In this document: positions 18,401-26,699 of the stretch, piece after piece
How positions within the stretch are numbered: position 1 is the first letter of the stretch
How the letters are laid out: every line of letters starts with the position of its first letter
Source: Amycolatopsis nigrescens CSC17Ta-90
Lineage (GTDB): Bacteria; Actinomycetota; Actinomycetes; Mycobacteriales; Pseudonocardiaceae
Length of the DNA: 64,000 bases
Direction: 5' to 3'
Assembly (NCBI RefSeq): GCF_000384315.1
Contig: NZ_ARVW01000001.1
Span: 6,679,001-6,743,000 of the forward strand
Notes under the pieces: model-generated
Told to the model about the DNA's origin: nothing
Database searches by the model: none
Seen by the model: the letters and a program-made list of their open reading frames with translations, nothing else
Program-made: the position numbers and the translations under genes

Positions 18401-19170
18401 GGCTGGTGTCGGTGCCGGACTACCAGGACTTCGCCAGTGCGCGCGCCGGGATCGGCAGGGCCAGTGCCAGGCGGCTCTCCGACGGGACCCGCGAAATCGT
18501 GCACGTCACCATCGCCGGGGTGGACGACATCCCGCTGGCTCCCGACTCGGGGATCGTGCTGGGCCTGCGTTCCGCGCTGTCCCGGCACGGTTCCCCGCAG
18601 CTGCCGGTAGCGGTGGCGGTGCGGGAGCTGGTGCTGCTCGTGGTGTCGGCCGGGATCAAGGTGGCTCCCGACCACAGCTGGGCTTCGGTCGAACCGGCGG
18701 TGCGCGCGGTACTGCTGGACCGGCTCGGCTTCGGCCGCCGCGAGCTCGCGCAGCCGGCGCGGGCGTCCGATGCCGTGGTCGCGGCGCAGTCGGTGCCCGG
18801 GGTCGAGTACGTCGACCTGGACGTGTTCGCCGGCGTGCCCGGCAGCCTCACCCCGGCTGGGCTCGGCGAGCTCGCCGGCACGCTCACCGAGGCATGCCCT
18901 GTGGTGCCGGCCAGGCCGGCACGGTTCGAGCAGGCCCGGTACGTGGTCGCCCCGCCGGCCGGGGAGGCCTCCGAGACGCTGCTCGCGGTCGCCGCGAAGA
19001 ACGGCATCACGGTGGCCGAGCTGCTGCGGCTGAACCCCGATCTGGTGGACACCGGCCCGCTGCCCGCAGGGCGTTCGGTGCTGGTGTTCCGCGGAATCCG
19101 ACCCGCCCAGCTGGCCGTGCTGTCCCCGGCGGTGCCGGACACGTTGATCCTCAAGGAGGTGCCGAGATGA
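15409..19170 (+). CDS. second gpJ-like baseplate protein with Cys-rich start and LysM-like end
   Basis: 1253 residues. It shares the family's late motif VTFGDGVHGARLPTGHQN then YRVGVGSAGNVGAG with the gene before it, so the two are diverged paralogues. The N-terminus MTCACQCCRC packs five cysteines into ten residues, possibly a metal site. The C-terminal ~60 residues (LLAVAAKNGITVAELLRLNP) are LysM-like. It overlaps the upstream gene by 4 bases and the downstream gene by 4. Actinobacterial eCIS loci often carry two such long proteins in a row. The likely role is in the baseplate or its periphery. Confidence 0.86.
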   Translation: MTCACQCCRCAGIQVATPVAAANPAGLAEIAFRTGTHGEFLSSMLARLSSPGYPALSGLTVRGTDDFSIALLDGWAVIGDLLTFYTERIANEGYLRTATDERSLRLLGRLVGHLPRPGVSAGTYLAYALDQDPRLGEDTEVTIPRGARSQSVPGPGEEPVPFEIGTDLLARWAWNDLAVRLRRPYQLGREELARRREVQLDGTATNVKPGDRLLFVFGTERGRQSLRIVPKVRLDPGAGITVVGLPEPALPDFAGLPDFAGLVARFRTLLADAREHEMYGRSRIVRRYVEEVLAPLDGELPEEPEAASASTPTEFGERLVEVLARLDEVIVLARPYQNVRDWLVELHAELTALRDSVALLEPPQPREEPQTLHSALRLAGLADGGSSAVTGLGALLGALRTPASQPPAHPRDLARDPAELFAPGSDLGARLLALLDSRLREGLYPAWQRVDLTAPQRLQELQAMRVTATPFGATAPLKPDYDDAGRLIGYLDWPLLGNQVLGANVLFDEGGTAPDRAVFTWTEAGQTARTEQELTGATSFDFGPGRVEITVQLPDPDQPAAEAGATLAFRPNLPERTVFVSRVADGLVHLTVGNGGALDFRLAEGETRRAVSGGLQVTAARMAASESSPATVQISFEASLALTARNVLALDAQYDGIAPGTWIVVQRPRKGQDGGVPGDPALSEVITRVRGVRVVSRADFGITGKVTELTLDTDWLDAQDTLLTHIRDTTVYLRGEGLSLATEPITEDVSGREIELAALYRELTPGRWLVVAGERTDIPDTPGVRGTELTMISSVEQVVDEARPGDHVHTVIGLVTPLAYRYRRDSVHLYANVAAATHGASKEEPIGSGDASRANQRFSLFSGPLTWLAADNPRGAQSTLEVRVDGVRWHEVDSLAGRGPAEKVYVTGVDESGRTSVTFGDGVHGARLPTGHQNVVAGYRVGVGSAGNVGAGKVNQLMTRPLWVSGVSNPLPATGGADPDDARQTRRTIPLAVTALDRLVSVPDYQDFASARAGIGRASARRLSDGTREIVHVTIAGVDDIPLAPDSGIVLGLRSALSRHGSPQLPVAVAVRELVLLVVSAGIKVAPDHSWASVEPAVRAVLLDRLGFGRRELAQPARASDAVVAAQSVPGVEYVDLDVFAGVPGSLTPAGLGELAGTLTEACPVVPARPARFEQARYVVAPPAGEASETLLAVAAKNGITVAELLRLNPDLVDTGPLPAGRSVLVFRGIRPAQLAVLSPAVPDTLILKEVPR

Positions 19171-21413
19171 CCGGAACCGAACCGTCACCCGAGTTCACCG
19201 CCGACCCCGACCGGCTCTACGGCCTGCTGCCGCTCTACCACCGCCGCGTCGACACCGAGCTGGGCGGGCCGCTGCGCGCGCTGCTCGCGGTGCTCACCGA
19301 GCAGGCGAACCTGGTGACCGCGGACATCGAGCAGCTCTATGAGAACTGGTTCATCGAGACCTGCCAGGACTGGGCGGTGCCCTACCTCGGCGACCTGGTC
19401 GGCTACCGGCTGCTCGGCGGGCTTCCCGAGTCGCTCGCCGCCGGGGAGGCAGCGAAGCGGCTCGCCGCCTGGCTGGCCCCGCGCCGCGACGTCGCGGACA
19501 CGGTGGCCGCCCGCCGGCGCAAGGGCACGTTGCCACTGCTGGAAGAGCTCGCCGCCTCGGTCGCTCAGTGGCCGGCCAGGGCGGTGGAGTTCGGTCCGCT
19601 GGTCACGGCCACCGGGCCGGTGCGGCTGCTCGGGGCGGACGCCGCGGCCGTGACCAGGGAGGTCACCGGGGCGGGTGCGGCCGGGGGCAGGCTGGTCGAC
19701 CTGCGCGAGGGCGACCGGCTCGACCTGCTCGGCTCGCCGTTCGACGGGCTCGCGCACACTGCCGAAGCGCCGCGGATCACCGCCGGGCGCAGGCAGGGCA
19801 GGTACGGCCCGCCCGAGGTGGGGCTGTTCGTCTGGCGGCTGCGACCGTACTCGGTCACCCGCGCGCCGGCGTACTGCATCGACCGCGCCCGCAGCCTGTA
19901 CACCTTTTCCATCCTGGGCAACGATGTGCCGCTGGTGACCAGACCGGTGCCCGAGCCGTCGCCGGTCACCATCGCGGCCGAGGAGAACGTGCCCGCGTTC
20001 ATCGGCCGCCGGGTGCTGCGAGACCGGCTCGCCGACTTCTACGGCCCCGGCAAGAGTTTCACCATCTGGCGCGACGGCATGCGGGAGCCGGTGCCGCTTG
20101 CGGACATCGTGGTCGCCGACCTGTCCAGGTGGGCCTACCGGCCGCGCCGCGGGCAGGTGCTGGTCGACCCGGTGCTCGGCCGGATCGCGTTCAGCTCGCG
20201 CGGTGCACCGCAGCGCGGGGTCTGGGTGAGCTACCACCACGCGTTCGCCGACGATCTCGGTGGCGGCGAATATCCGCGTGAAACCGCCGTGCATCCGGCG
20301 GCGAAGGTGTACCGGGTCGGACCGGACGAAGAGCACGAGCGGATCACCCAGGCCTATGAGGCGTGGCAGCGGGACAACGCCGGCGGGGAGGCGCCCGAAG
20401 CGGTCATCGAGATCACGCACAGCGGGGCGTTCCAGGAGCAGCTGGAGTTCGTGCTGGACCCCGGCGACCGGCTGGAGGTGCGGGCGGTGGACGGCGCCCG
20501 TCCGGTGCTGCGCCTGCTCGACTGGTACAGCAACCGGCCGGACTCCTTGCAGATCAGGGGAAATCCGTGCGCCGAGGACGACGACCGCCCGCCGCCGCGG
20601 ATCGTGCTGGACGGGCTGCTGGTCACCGGCCGCGGGGTGAGCGTGACCGGCCCGGTCGGTGCCGTGGTGATCCGGCACAGCACCCTGGTGCCAGGCTGGT
20701 CGCTGGAGCCGCGGTGCGAACCCGGTCATCCCGAGGAACCCAGCCTCGTGCTGGAGAACACCAGCGCCTGCGTGCAGATCGAGCACAGCGTCCTCGGCAC
20801 CATCCTGGTGATCACCGACGAGGTCCGCGCCGACCCGCTGCCGATCCATCTCGCGGACAGCGTGCTGGACGCGACCGGCCGGGACCGGGAGGCACTGTCC
20901 GCGCCGGACTGCCGTCCCGCCGCGGCGGTGCTGCACGCCTATCGCAGCACGGTGCTCGGCGAGGTGCACACGCATGCGGTGCGGATCGCGGAGAACACCA
21001 TTTTCGACGGCAGGATGCAGGTCGCCCGCCGCGGTATCGGATGTCTGCGTTTCTGTTATGTGCCAACGGGTTCCCGGACGCCCCGGCGTTTCCACTGCCA
21101 GCCGGACCTGGTCTGGGCGGCGCTGCGCGAGCGGGCCGGGCGCGGTGAGCTCGATCCCGCCGAGCTGCCCGCGCTGCGCGCACTGGAGGCGCAGCGGGTG
21201 CGCCCGGAGTTCACCGACCGCCGCTACGGCAGGCCGGGATACGTCCAGCTGGCGGCGTCCGTCGCTCCGGAGATCAGCCGCGGTGCCGAGGACGCCGCCG
21301 AGCTGGGCGTGTTCCACGACCTGTTCCAGCCGCAGCGCGAGGACAACCTGCGCGCCCGGCTGCTCGAGTTCTCGCCTGCCGGCACGGACGCCGGAATCGT
21401 TTACGCCACTTAG
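19167..21413 (+). CDS. phage tail protein I-like baseplate protein (Pvc12-like)
   Basis: 748 residues from ATG 19167, coupled by ATGA to the preceding gene. The first ~100 residues (YGLLPLYHRRVDTELGGPLR, NWFIETCQDWAVPYLGDLVG) match the gpI-like N-terminus of contractile tail wedge proteins. The remainder looks beta-rich, with repeated short strands between residues about 480 and 640 (VVIRHSTLVPGW, VQIEHSVLGTILVI) suggesting a right-handed beta-helix. Such a helix could form a fibre or outer plate element. That assignment of the C-terminal half is inference. Confidence 0.8.
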   Translation: MTGTEPSPEFTADPDRLYGLLPLYHRRVDTELGGPLRALLAVLTEQANLVTADIEQLYENWFIETCQDWAVPYLGDLVGYRLLGGLPESLAAGEAAKRLAAWLAPRRDVADTVAARRRKGTLPLLEELAASVAQWPARAVEFGPLVTATGPVRLLGADAAAVTREVTGAGAAGGRLVDLREGDRLDLLGSPFDGLAHTAEAPRITAGRRQGRYGPPEVGLFVWRLRPYSVTRAPAYCIDRARSLYTFSILGNDVPLVTRPVPEPSPVTIAAEENVPAFIGRRVLRDRLADFYGPGKSFTIWRDGMREPVPLADIVVADLSRWAYRPRRGQVLVDPVLGRIAFSSRGAPQRGVWVSYHHAFADDLGGGEYPRETAVHPAAKVYRVGPDEEHERITQAYEAWQRDNAGGEAPEAVIEITHSGAFQEQLEFVLDPGDRLEVRAVDGARPVLRLLDWYSNRPDSLQIRGNPCAEDDDRPPPRIVLDGLLVTGRGVSVTGPVGAVVIRHSTLVPGWSLEPRCEPGHPEEPSLVLENTSACVQIEHSVLGTILVITDEVRADPLPIHLADSVLDATGRDREALSAPDCRPAAAVLHAYRSTVLGEVHTHAVRIAENTIFDGRMQVARRGIGCLRFCYVPTGSRTPRRFHCQPDLVWAALRERAGRGELDPAELPALRALEAQRVRPEFTDRRYGRPGYVQLAASVAPEISRGAEDAAELGVFHDLFQPQREDNLRARLLEFSPAGTDAGIVYAT

Positions 21414-21428
21414 TTTCCAGGAGGAAGT

Positions 21429-22790
21429 ATGAAGGGCGATTTCACGCGCCTGACGTTCCGGGCGGACCGGCACTACTCCGGCGTCTGGCTCCAGCAGGGC
21501 AGGGTGCAGCTCGACGCGGACGCGAACGAGCAGGCGGCGATCCAGCTCGCGCTGACGAGGCGGACCGCCGCCGACCTGATCGGGCCGCACGGCGGTCCCG
21601 GCGACGCGTTCACGGTCAAATACATACCCCGCACGGAGAAGAAGGATCCAGCGGATCTCGAGATCCTCAACGGGCGGTACTACGTGGACGGTGTGCTGGT
21701 GGACTCGGCAAGGCCGGTGCCCAGCGAGCCGGTCGGCGGGCAGGCACCGGCGGCTCCGGGGTCGTGGACCTACTGGGACCAGCCCTTCGCCTATCTCGAC
21801 CGCGAGCGCGAAGCCGACGCCCTGCCCGAAAAATTCCCATTCCTGGTGTATCTGGTCGCCTGGGAGCAACTGGTCACCGCCTTGGAGGACCCGTCGATCG
21901 CCGAGTCGGCGCTCGGTTCGGCGCTGCCGGACACCGCGGCCCGCACCAGGACCGCGTGGCAGGTCCGCGCGCTGACCCTCGGCTCGAATGCCGGGAACGA
22001 CCCGTCGGCCGCCTTCGCCGAGTGGGTTCGCGGTCGGCGGGCCGGGATCGCCCGGCTCGCAGCCAGGACCGAGCGGCCGGAGCGGGTCGAAGACGATCCG
22101 TGCATCCTTTCCCCGGACGCCGCCTACCGCGGGCCGGAGAACCAACTCTACCGGGTGGAAGTACACCATGGCGGGGAAGCCGGCGAAGCCACCGTTAAAT
22201 GGTCGCGGGACAACGGTTCCGTTGCCGTCGGCATCTCCTCTGTGGACGGTGAATGGGTCACCGTGGCATCACTCGGCCGCGACGACAAGCTCTCCCTGCG
22301 GATCGGCGACTGGACCGAGGTGTCCGACGACGCCTACGCGGCGCGCGGCGAGGTCGCTCCGCTGCTCCGGGTCGAAGAAGTGGACACGGCGAACCGCCGG
22401 GTGCGCCTGTCCGGCGAACCGCGCGCGGATGTCGGCCACCGCACGAACCGGCATCCCCTGCTGCGGCGCTGGGACCACCGGGCGGTGGCCGGTCGCGGCG
22501 CGCCGAAACTCAAGGACGGTGCGATCGGTGTCGAAGAGGGCGAGTGGCTCGACCTGGAGGACGGGGTGCAGGTGTGGTTCAAGCCCGGTGGGCGTTATCG
22601 CAGCGGTGACCACTGGTTGATCCCGGCCAGGACTCTCGCCGCGGATGTGGAATGGCCGCAGGACGACACCGGCCGTCCACTGCTCGCTGAGCCGCATGGT
22701 GTCGAGCAGTACTACGCCCCGTTGGCGTGGGTGCGCAGCGGTACCGATGTGCAGCTCCTGCGGCGGACGTTCCGGCCCTTGGCTGGCTGA
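21429..22790 (+). CDS. DUF6519 domain protein, last gene of the eCIS operon
   Basis: 453 residues. The N-terminus (MKGDFTRLTFRADRHYSGV, then QQGRVQLDADANEQ) is the hallmark of DUF6519 proteins, which recur in actinobacterial and cyanobacterial eCIS loci. AGGAGG sits 6 bases before ATG 21429. The function is unknown; fibre or baseplate decoration is plausible. The eCIS run ends here: the next gene has its own leader and is unrelated. Confidence 0.85.
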   Translation: MKGDFTRLTFRADRHYSGVWLQQGRVQLDADANEQAAIQLALTRRTAADLIGPHGGPGDAFTVKYIPRTEKKDPADLEILNGRYYVDGVLVDSARPVPSEPVGGQAPAAPGSWTYWDQPFAYLDREREADALPEKFPFLVYLVAWEQLVTALEDPSIAESALGSALPDTAARTRTAWQVRALTLGSNAGNDPSAAFAEWVRGRRAGIARLAARTERPERVEDDPCILSPDAAYRGPENQLYRVEVHHGGEAGEATVKWSRDNGSVAVGISSVDGEWVTVASLGRDDKLSLRIGDWTEVSDDAYAARGEVAPLLRVEEVDTANRRVRLSGEPRADVGHRTNRHPLLRRWDHRAVAGRGAPKLKDGAIGVEEGEWLDLEDGVQVWFKPGGRYRSGDHWLIPARTLAADVEWPQDDTGRPLLAEPHGVEQYYAPLAWVRSGTDVQLLRRTFRPLAG

Positions 22791-22872
22791 AATCGTTGCT
22801 GTACAAGGGTTTTTCGTTTCTGTCGGTGGTGTTGGTTAGCTTGGAGGTCTAACTGGAGCCAGGGAGGTTCGC

Positions 22873-24126
22873 ATGTTCGGTATTCGTTCCTTGGAAGCAC
22901 CACCGCCGGATTGCAGACGGCTCACACCGGGTGGTTTCTTCGCCTTGAGCGAGGCGGAGATCGGCCGGTTGAGCGGATCGGACGCAGTCGAGTTGGTGAC
23001 CGCTTCGCGGCGGATGATCTGTCAGGCGCAGGCTATTCAGGCGCGCGCGGTGGCACAGGCGAGCCGCGCGCGTGACCGGGCGCGGTGGGTGGCGGATGAG
23101 CTGGCGCCGGAGTTGCGGTTGTCCCGTGAGGCAACGGCAACCCGGGTGAAGCTGGCGGAGGCGCTGGTGTCGCGAATGCCTTGTCTGCTGGCGGCGATGG
23201 TCGCCGGTGAGCTGGACATCGGCAAGGCGCATCAGGCTTTCGATGGCGTAGCAATGTTGTCGGACGAGCTGGCTCGTCGGGCGGATGAGATACTGGCTAC
23301 CCGGATCGGTGTGAAAAGCCCAGGCAACTGGCGCAAAACGGTAACCCGCGTCGTCGCGAATCTGGATCCCGAAGGGCAGCGGGCACGCGCCGAAGCAAGG
23401 CGCAGGCAACGCCGCGTCGAGCTGCACCACGAGCGGGACGCGATGGCGTCGCTGTGGGCGTATCTCCCGGCGGAGATCGCGGCTGCCGTGTACGCCCGCG
23501 TCGACATGCTGGCGCGCAGGCTCCGTGGTGGTGACGAGATCCGCACCATGGATCAATTGCGGGCCGACGTGCTGACGGAGTTGCTGATCGGCAAGGGCTG
23601 GGAAGGCCTGGCCGCCCAGGTGTTCATCCACATGCCGCTCGACACCGCCCTCGGCTTCCGCGATGACGGATGCGAGTTGGTCGGTCATGGCCCCATCCCG
23701 GGTGCGCTGGGACGCCGGATCATGAACCAGCCCAACAGCGTCTGGCGCAAAGTCCTGACCGATCCCGTGTCCGGCACCGTCCGCGATCTCGGCCGCAAGC
23801 GCTACCGCCCACCGGCCGATCTCGCCGAGCTGGTCCGGGTCCGGGACCGCACCTGCCGTGCGCCCGGCTGCAACCGCCCCGCGCAACGGTGCGATGTCGA
23901 CCATTGCACCGCGTGGTCGGAGAACGGGGACACCAGCGAGGAAAACCTGTGCTGCCTCTGTCCTTACCACCACGCCTTGAAGGACGAACCCGGCTGGACC
24001 TTCGAGTTCGATCCCTCCACAGCCGACCTGACGGTCACGACCCCCACCGGCCGCACCTACACCACCAGACCCGAACCACTCCGCGAACCACTGCTGATGT
24101 TCACCGACGATCCACCGCCCTTCTGA
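22873..24126 (+). CDS. DUF222 / HNH endonuclease-motif protein (13E12-like), copy 1
   Basis: 417 residues. N-terminal DUF222 helical domain, then a C-terminal HNH motif at about residues 330-375 with C-RAPGC, CDVDHCTAW, and CCLCPYHHALK, giving the two CxxC-type pairs and the catalytic His. AGGGAGG precedes ATG 22873. Proteins of this family are numerous in actinobacteria and are related to the mycobacterial 13E12 repeat proteins; their function is unproven. A close paralogue lies inverted at 59572-60804. It marks the boundary between the eCIS locus and the accessory region. Confidence 0.9.
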   Translation: MFGIRSLEAPPPDCRRLTPGGFFALSEAEIGRLSGSDAVELVTASRRMICQAQAIQARAVAQASRARDRARWVADELAPELRLSREATATRVKLAEALVSRMPCLLAAMVAGELDIGKAHQAFDGVAMLSDELARRADEILATRIGVKSPGNWRKTVTRVVANLDPEGQRARAEARRRQRRVELHHERDAMASLWAYLPAEIAAAVYARVDMLARRLRGGDEIRTMDQLRADVLTELLIGKGWEGLAAQVFIHMPLDTALGFRDDGCELVGHGPIPGALGRRIMNQPNSVWRKVLTDPVSGTVRDLGRKRYRPPADLAELVRVRDRTCRAPGCNRPAQRCDVDHCTAWSENGDTSEENLCCLCPYHHALKDEPGWTFEFDPSTADLTVTTPTGRTYTTRPEPLREPLLMFTDDPPPF

Positions 24127-24209
24127 CCCCGCTGGCTCATGTCCGGCCGACGCCGAAGTTACTGGCTTGAACGGTGAACTCGGCGAGACAGGCGAGTTTC
24201 GGGGTTGGT

Positions 24210-25262
24210 TCAGGCGCCGGTGATGCCTGCTTGGAGTTTCGGTACCAACTTGTCCAGGACGTACTTGATCCCGAGCGGGCCGCCGATCGAGAAGGCGCTG
24301 GAGAACTCGGCGCTTTCGGTACCCGAGTTGATCACTCCGGCACCGCCGAAGTAGACGACGTGGCGGGCTTGCACCGCGGGCAGGGTGGCGAACAAGGGAT
24401 TGGCGGTCACCGATGGGTCAACGGCGCCGGTCTGGTCCTGCGCGGCCAGCAGGATGAGGTCCGCGTTCAGCTTGTCCAGCTGTTCGTCCGGCAGCCGGAC
24501 GTAGAAGCTGCCGTCGTCGAGCGCGTCGATCTTCGGGTTGGTGCGGAAGCCGAGCGAGCGCAGCAACCGCATGCGCGGGTCGGACGGCATCCACACCGAA
24601 TACTCACCGGACGAGAAGACTCCGGCGGTGATCACTTTGCCGGCGAACTCGGGATGCGCTTTCGCTGCATCGTCCAGCAGGCCCTGCGTGCGCTGTACGA
24701 CCTCTTCGCCTTTGGCGGTCGTGCCGGTCGCCTTCGCGATCGTGCGCACCTGGTCCTGCCAGTACACGCCGTACACGTTGCGCACGTCGGCGGGCGCCGC
24801 GATGGTGGGGGCGATTCGTGCGAGCGTGTCGTACTGGTTCTTGTCGTTCACGGAGTTCACGTACAGGATCAGGTCGGGTCGCAGTGCCGCGATCTGTTCG
24901 AAGTTCGGCTGCGAAGCCATGATCAGCTCCGGCGGCTGCCGGTCGCCGAGGCCGTCCTTCACCCAGTTCCGCAGCCGGTTGTAGCCGAACCAGTCCGCAC
25001 CGGCCACCGGGACCACGTCGAGCGCGATCGATGCCTCCATGTCGCCGCCGCCGAGGGCGACGATCCTGGACGGCTTCTTTTCGATCTTGGTCGACCCGAA
25101 GCGGTGGTCGATCTGCACAGGGAATCCCGTAGCGTCGCCGGCTCCGGGGGCGCCGCTGGTGGCACGGTCCGCCCCGCAGGCGGTTACCAGACCCGCGCCG
25201 AGGACGAGCGAGGTGACCAGCGCGGCCAGCCTGCTCGTGCCCGTTCGGTTCAGTGACTTCAC
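24210..25262 (-). CDS. iron-siderophore ABC transporter substrate-binding lipoprotein
   Basis: 350 residues from GTG 25262; a GTG six bases further out is possible, but GGGAG fits the inner one. The signal peptide ends in a lipobox (GLVTAC), so the protein would be anchored outside the membrane. The body has the FecB/BtuF-like binding fold: RIVALGGGDMEASIALDVVP, then ALRPDLILYVNS. An IdeR/DmdR-like box lies upstream. No permease or ATPase gene is adjacent, so it must use components encoded elsewhere. Substrate identity cannot be read from the sequence. Confidence 0.88.
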   Translation of the reverse strand: MKSLNRTGTSRLAALVTSLVLGAGLVTACGADRATSGAPGAGDATGFPVQIDHRFGSTKIEKKPSRIVALGGGDMEASIALDVVPVAGADWFGYNRLRNWVKDGLGDRQPPELIMASQPNFEQIAALRPDLILYVNSVNDKNQYDTLARIAPTIAAPADVRNVYGVYWQDQVRTIAKATGTTAKGEEVVQRTQGLLDDAAKAHPEFAGKVITAGVFSSGEYSVWMPSDPRMRLLRSLGFRTNPKIDALDDGSFYVRLPDEQLDKLNADLILLAAQDQTGAVDPSVTANPLFATLPAVQARHVVYFGGAGVINSGTESAEFSSAFSIGGPLGIKYVLDKLVPKLQAGITGA

Positions 25263-25292
25263 AAACACTCCCAGGGTCGACCGGCCTTGAAT

Positions 25293-25311
25293 TTAGGTTA
25301 GGCTAGCCAAT
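25293..25311 (-). promoter_or_regulatory. IdeR/DmdR-type iron box
   Basis: TTAGGTTAGGCTAGCCAAT agrees at 16 of 19 positions with the actinobacterial iron-box consensus (TTAGGTTAGGCTAACCTAA). It lies 31 bases upstream of the start of the siderophore-binding lipoprotein gene. Iron repression of that gene is the likely result. Confidence 0.85.
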
Positions 25312-25371
25312 CACAAGGCCGGTCGCCAGGGGGTGTCCGCGCTCCGCTGTAGCGGAACCATGAGGCACGGC

Positions 25372-26526
25372 TCAGGCGGTGAAACCGTACGCTTCGCGCT
25401 TTGTCCACTGTGGATTAGCCTGCTCCCAGGCTTCCCACGCCTTGATGTCGGGGTCGTTGGACTGCCACATCATCCAGCCGAACTGGAACAACTTGCGGTT
25501 CCCGTCGGGTTTGACGATGTCGGCGTTGGCATTGCAGGTCCAGATCCCTTCCTGGAGGCCGCGACACTCGTCGTATACCAGGATCGAGCCGAAGAAGGGC
25601 ACTTTCAGGTTCGGCAACGGGAACCCGTCGATTCCGGCACCGGTGACCTCACGCCAGTCCATGATGTTGGTGGGACGCCCGTCCTTGTACGAGCTACCCC
25701 GGATGACGTGACCGAACACGGTCTGCGGGCGGCCATTTTCGAAGACGTCCGGGAAGGCGTCGGCGATCGGCTTGAACCAGGGCTGCTCGGTGACCGAGGG
25801 GAAGAAACGGTTGGTGATGGTGCCACCGTCGTTGGTCGGGGTGAACAACCGCTTCCCGCCCCAGACGTGGTTCGTGACGGCGCCTTCGATGAAAGTGCTG
25901 ATGTTTCCGATCGAGCAGTCGAACATCTCGTCGGGCAGTGGGAAGTCGACCTCCGGCATGCCGAGGAAGTATTCGACCATGTTCACCCAGCCGTTGTTGG
26001 CGTCGGTGCAGATCGGGCCACCGTGCATCAGCTTGTCGTTGCCGAACATCGGCCCGCCCTCGCCGAGGTACTTGAACAGCTTCTGCTTGATCGGCTCCGG
26101 CGCGATCATCTGCGCCTTTTCGCTGCGGTGCCAGTTGCCGTTCCAGCCGGAACAGGCCTCGCCCAGCTCCGAGTTCAGCCGGAACGCGGCCGTGGGATGC
26201 TGCTGCTTCCATTCGACCGCCAGTGGGTCGTCGGTGGCGCCTGCCGGCCGGTTCGCCGGTTCCTGAGCGGGATTGGGCACCAGCAGGCAGTTGTCCGCCT
26301 TGTTGTAAACGCCGTCGTTGTCGAAGTCTTCGTAGGCATAGGCGCCTGGGGCGGCCGGCGGGGGCACCGGGACCGACACCCTGGGCTGGTCGTCGGAACA
26401 GCCCCACAGATCACAGCGCGCCGGTGCGGCGCTTGCGGCCGGCAGGCCGGCCAGTGCGAGCAGCGCTGTGGACACGACCGCAACGCCGATTTGGCGTCCC
26501 CGTCGGAGCGGATTCTTGGACTTCAC
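25372..26526 (-). CDS. secreted protein of unknown function with a calcium-binding-like repeat
   Basis: 384 residues from GTG 26526, chosen because AAGGAGG stands 8 bases upstream; a longer frame from 26550 starts inside that signal. A Sec signal peptide (about residues 1-34, ending AASAAP) is clear. Near the mature N-terminus there is DFDNDGVYNKADNC, a thrombospondin type 3-like Asp-rich loop that usually binds calcium. The rest (Trp/Gly/Asn rich, several Cys) matches no family I know. It is divergent from a TetR gene, with shared operators between them. Confidence 0.75.
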   Translation of the reverse strand: MKSKNPLRRGRQIGVAVVSTALLALAGLPAASAAPARCDLWGCSDDQPRVSVPVPPPAAPGAYAYEDFDNDGVYNKADNCLLVPNPAQEPANRPAGATDDPLAVEWKQQHPTAAFRLNSELGEACSGWNGNWHRSEKAQMIAPEPIKQKLFKYLGEGGPMFGNDKLMHGGPICTDANNGWVNMVEYFLGMPEVDFPLPDEMFDCSIGNISTFIEGAVTNHVWGGKRLFTPTNDGGTITNRFFPSVTEQPWFKPIADAFPDVFENGRPQTVFGHVIRGSSYKDGRPTNIMDWREVTGAGIDGFPLPNLKVPFFGSILVYDECRGLQEGIWTCNANADIVKPDGNRKLFQFGWMMWQSNDPDIKAWEAWEQANPQWTKREAYGFTA

Positions 26527-26610
26527 GTGTGCATCCTCCTTGACAGACACGATGGAGCCGGGCCGGTGATCCGCCGCCAGTTACCTACTCAGCGGTAGAT
26601 ACCGCATACG

Positions 26611-26626
26611 GGAACGTGTCAGTTCC
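26611..26626. promoter_or_regulatory. TetR operator, distal copy
   Basis: GGAACGTGTCAGTTCC: 5-base inverted arms GGAAC/GTTCC around 6 bases. A second copy with the same architecture starts exactly 50 bases further on. Both lie between the divergent secreted-protein and TetR genes. Confidence 0.75.
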
Positions 26627-26660
26627 CGAAAGCTTTGGCAAGAGCTCTGACCCGTTTAGG

Positions 26661-26676
26661 GGAACTGGCTCGTTCC
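26661..26676. promoter_or_regulatory. TetR operator, proximal copy
   Basis: GGAACTGGCTCGTTCC, the second GGAAC-N6-GTTCC palindrome, 23 bases upstream of the TetR start codon. Its position over the probable promoter suggests autoregulation. Confidence 0.75.
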
Positions 26677-26699
26677 TGAAACCCGGGTAGGCTGGTCCG

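Noticed and set aside
1..22790. Reading the contractile genes as a prophage
   Set aside because: There is no integrase, terminase, capsid, holin or lysin. The DUF4255, AAA+ ATPase and DUF4157 genes are eCIS markers.
24127..24209. Possible hairpin terminator between DUF222 copy 1 and the iron lipoprotein gene
   Set aside because: The best stem (GAACTCG with CGAGTTTC) is short and bulged, with no U-tract; too weak to list.
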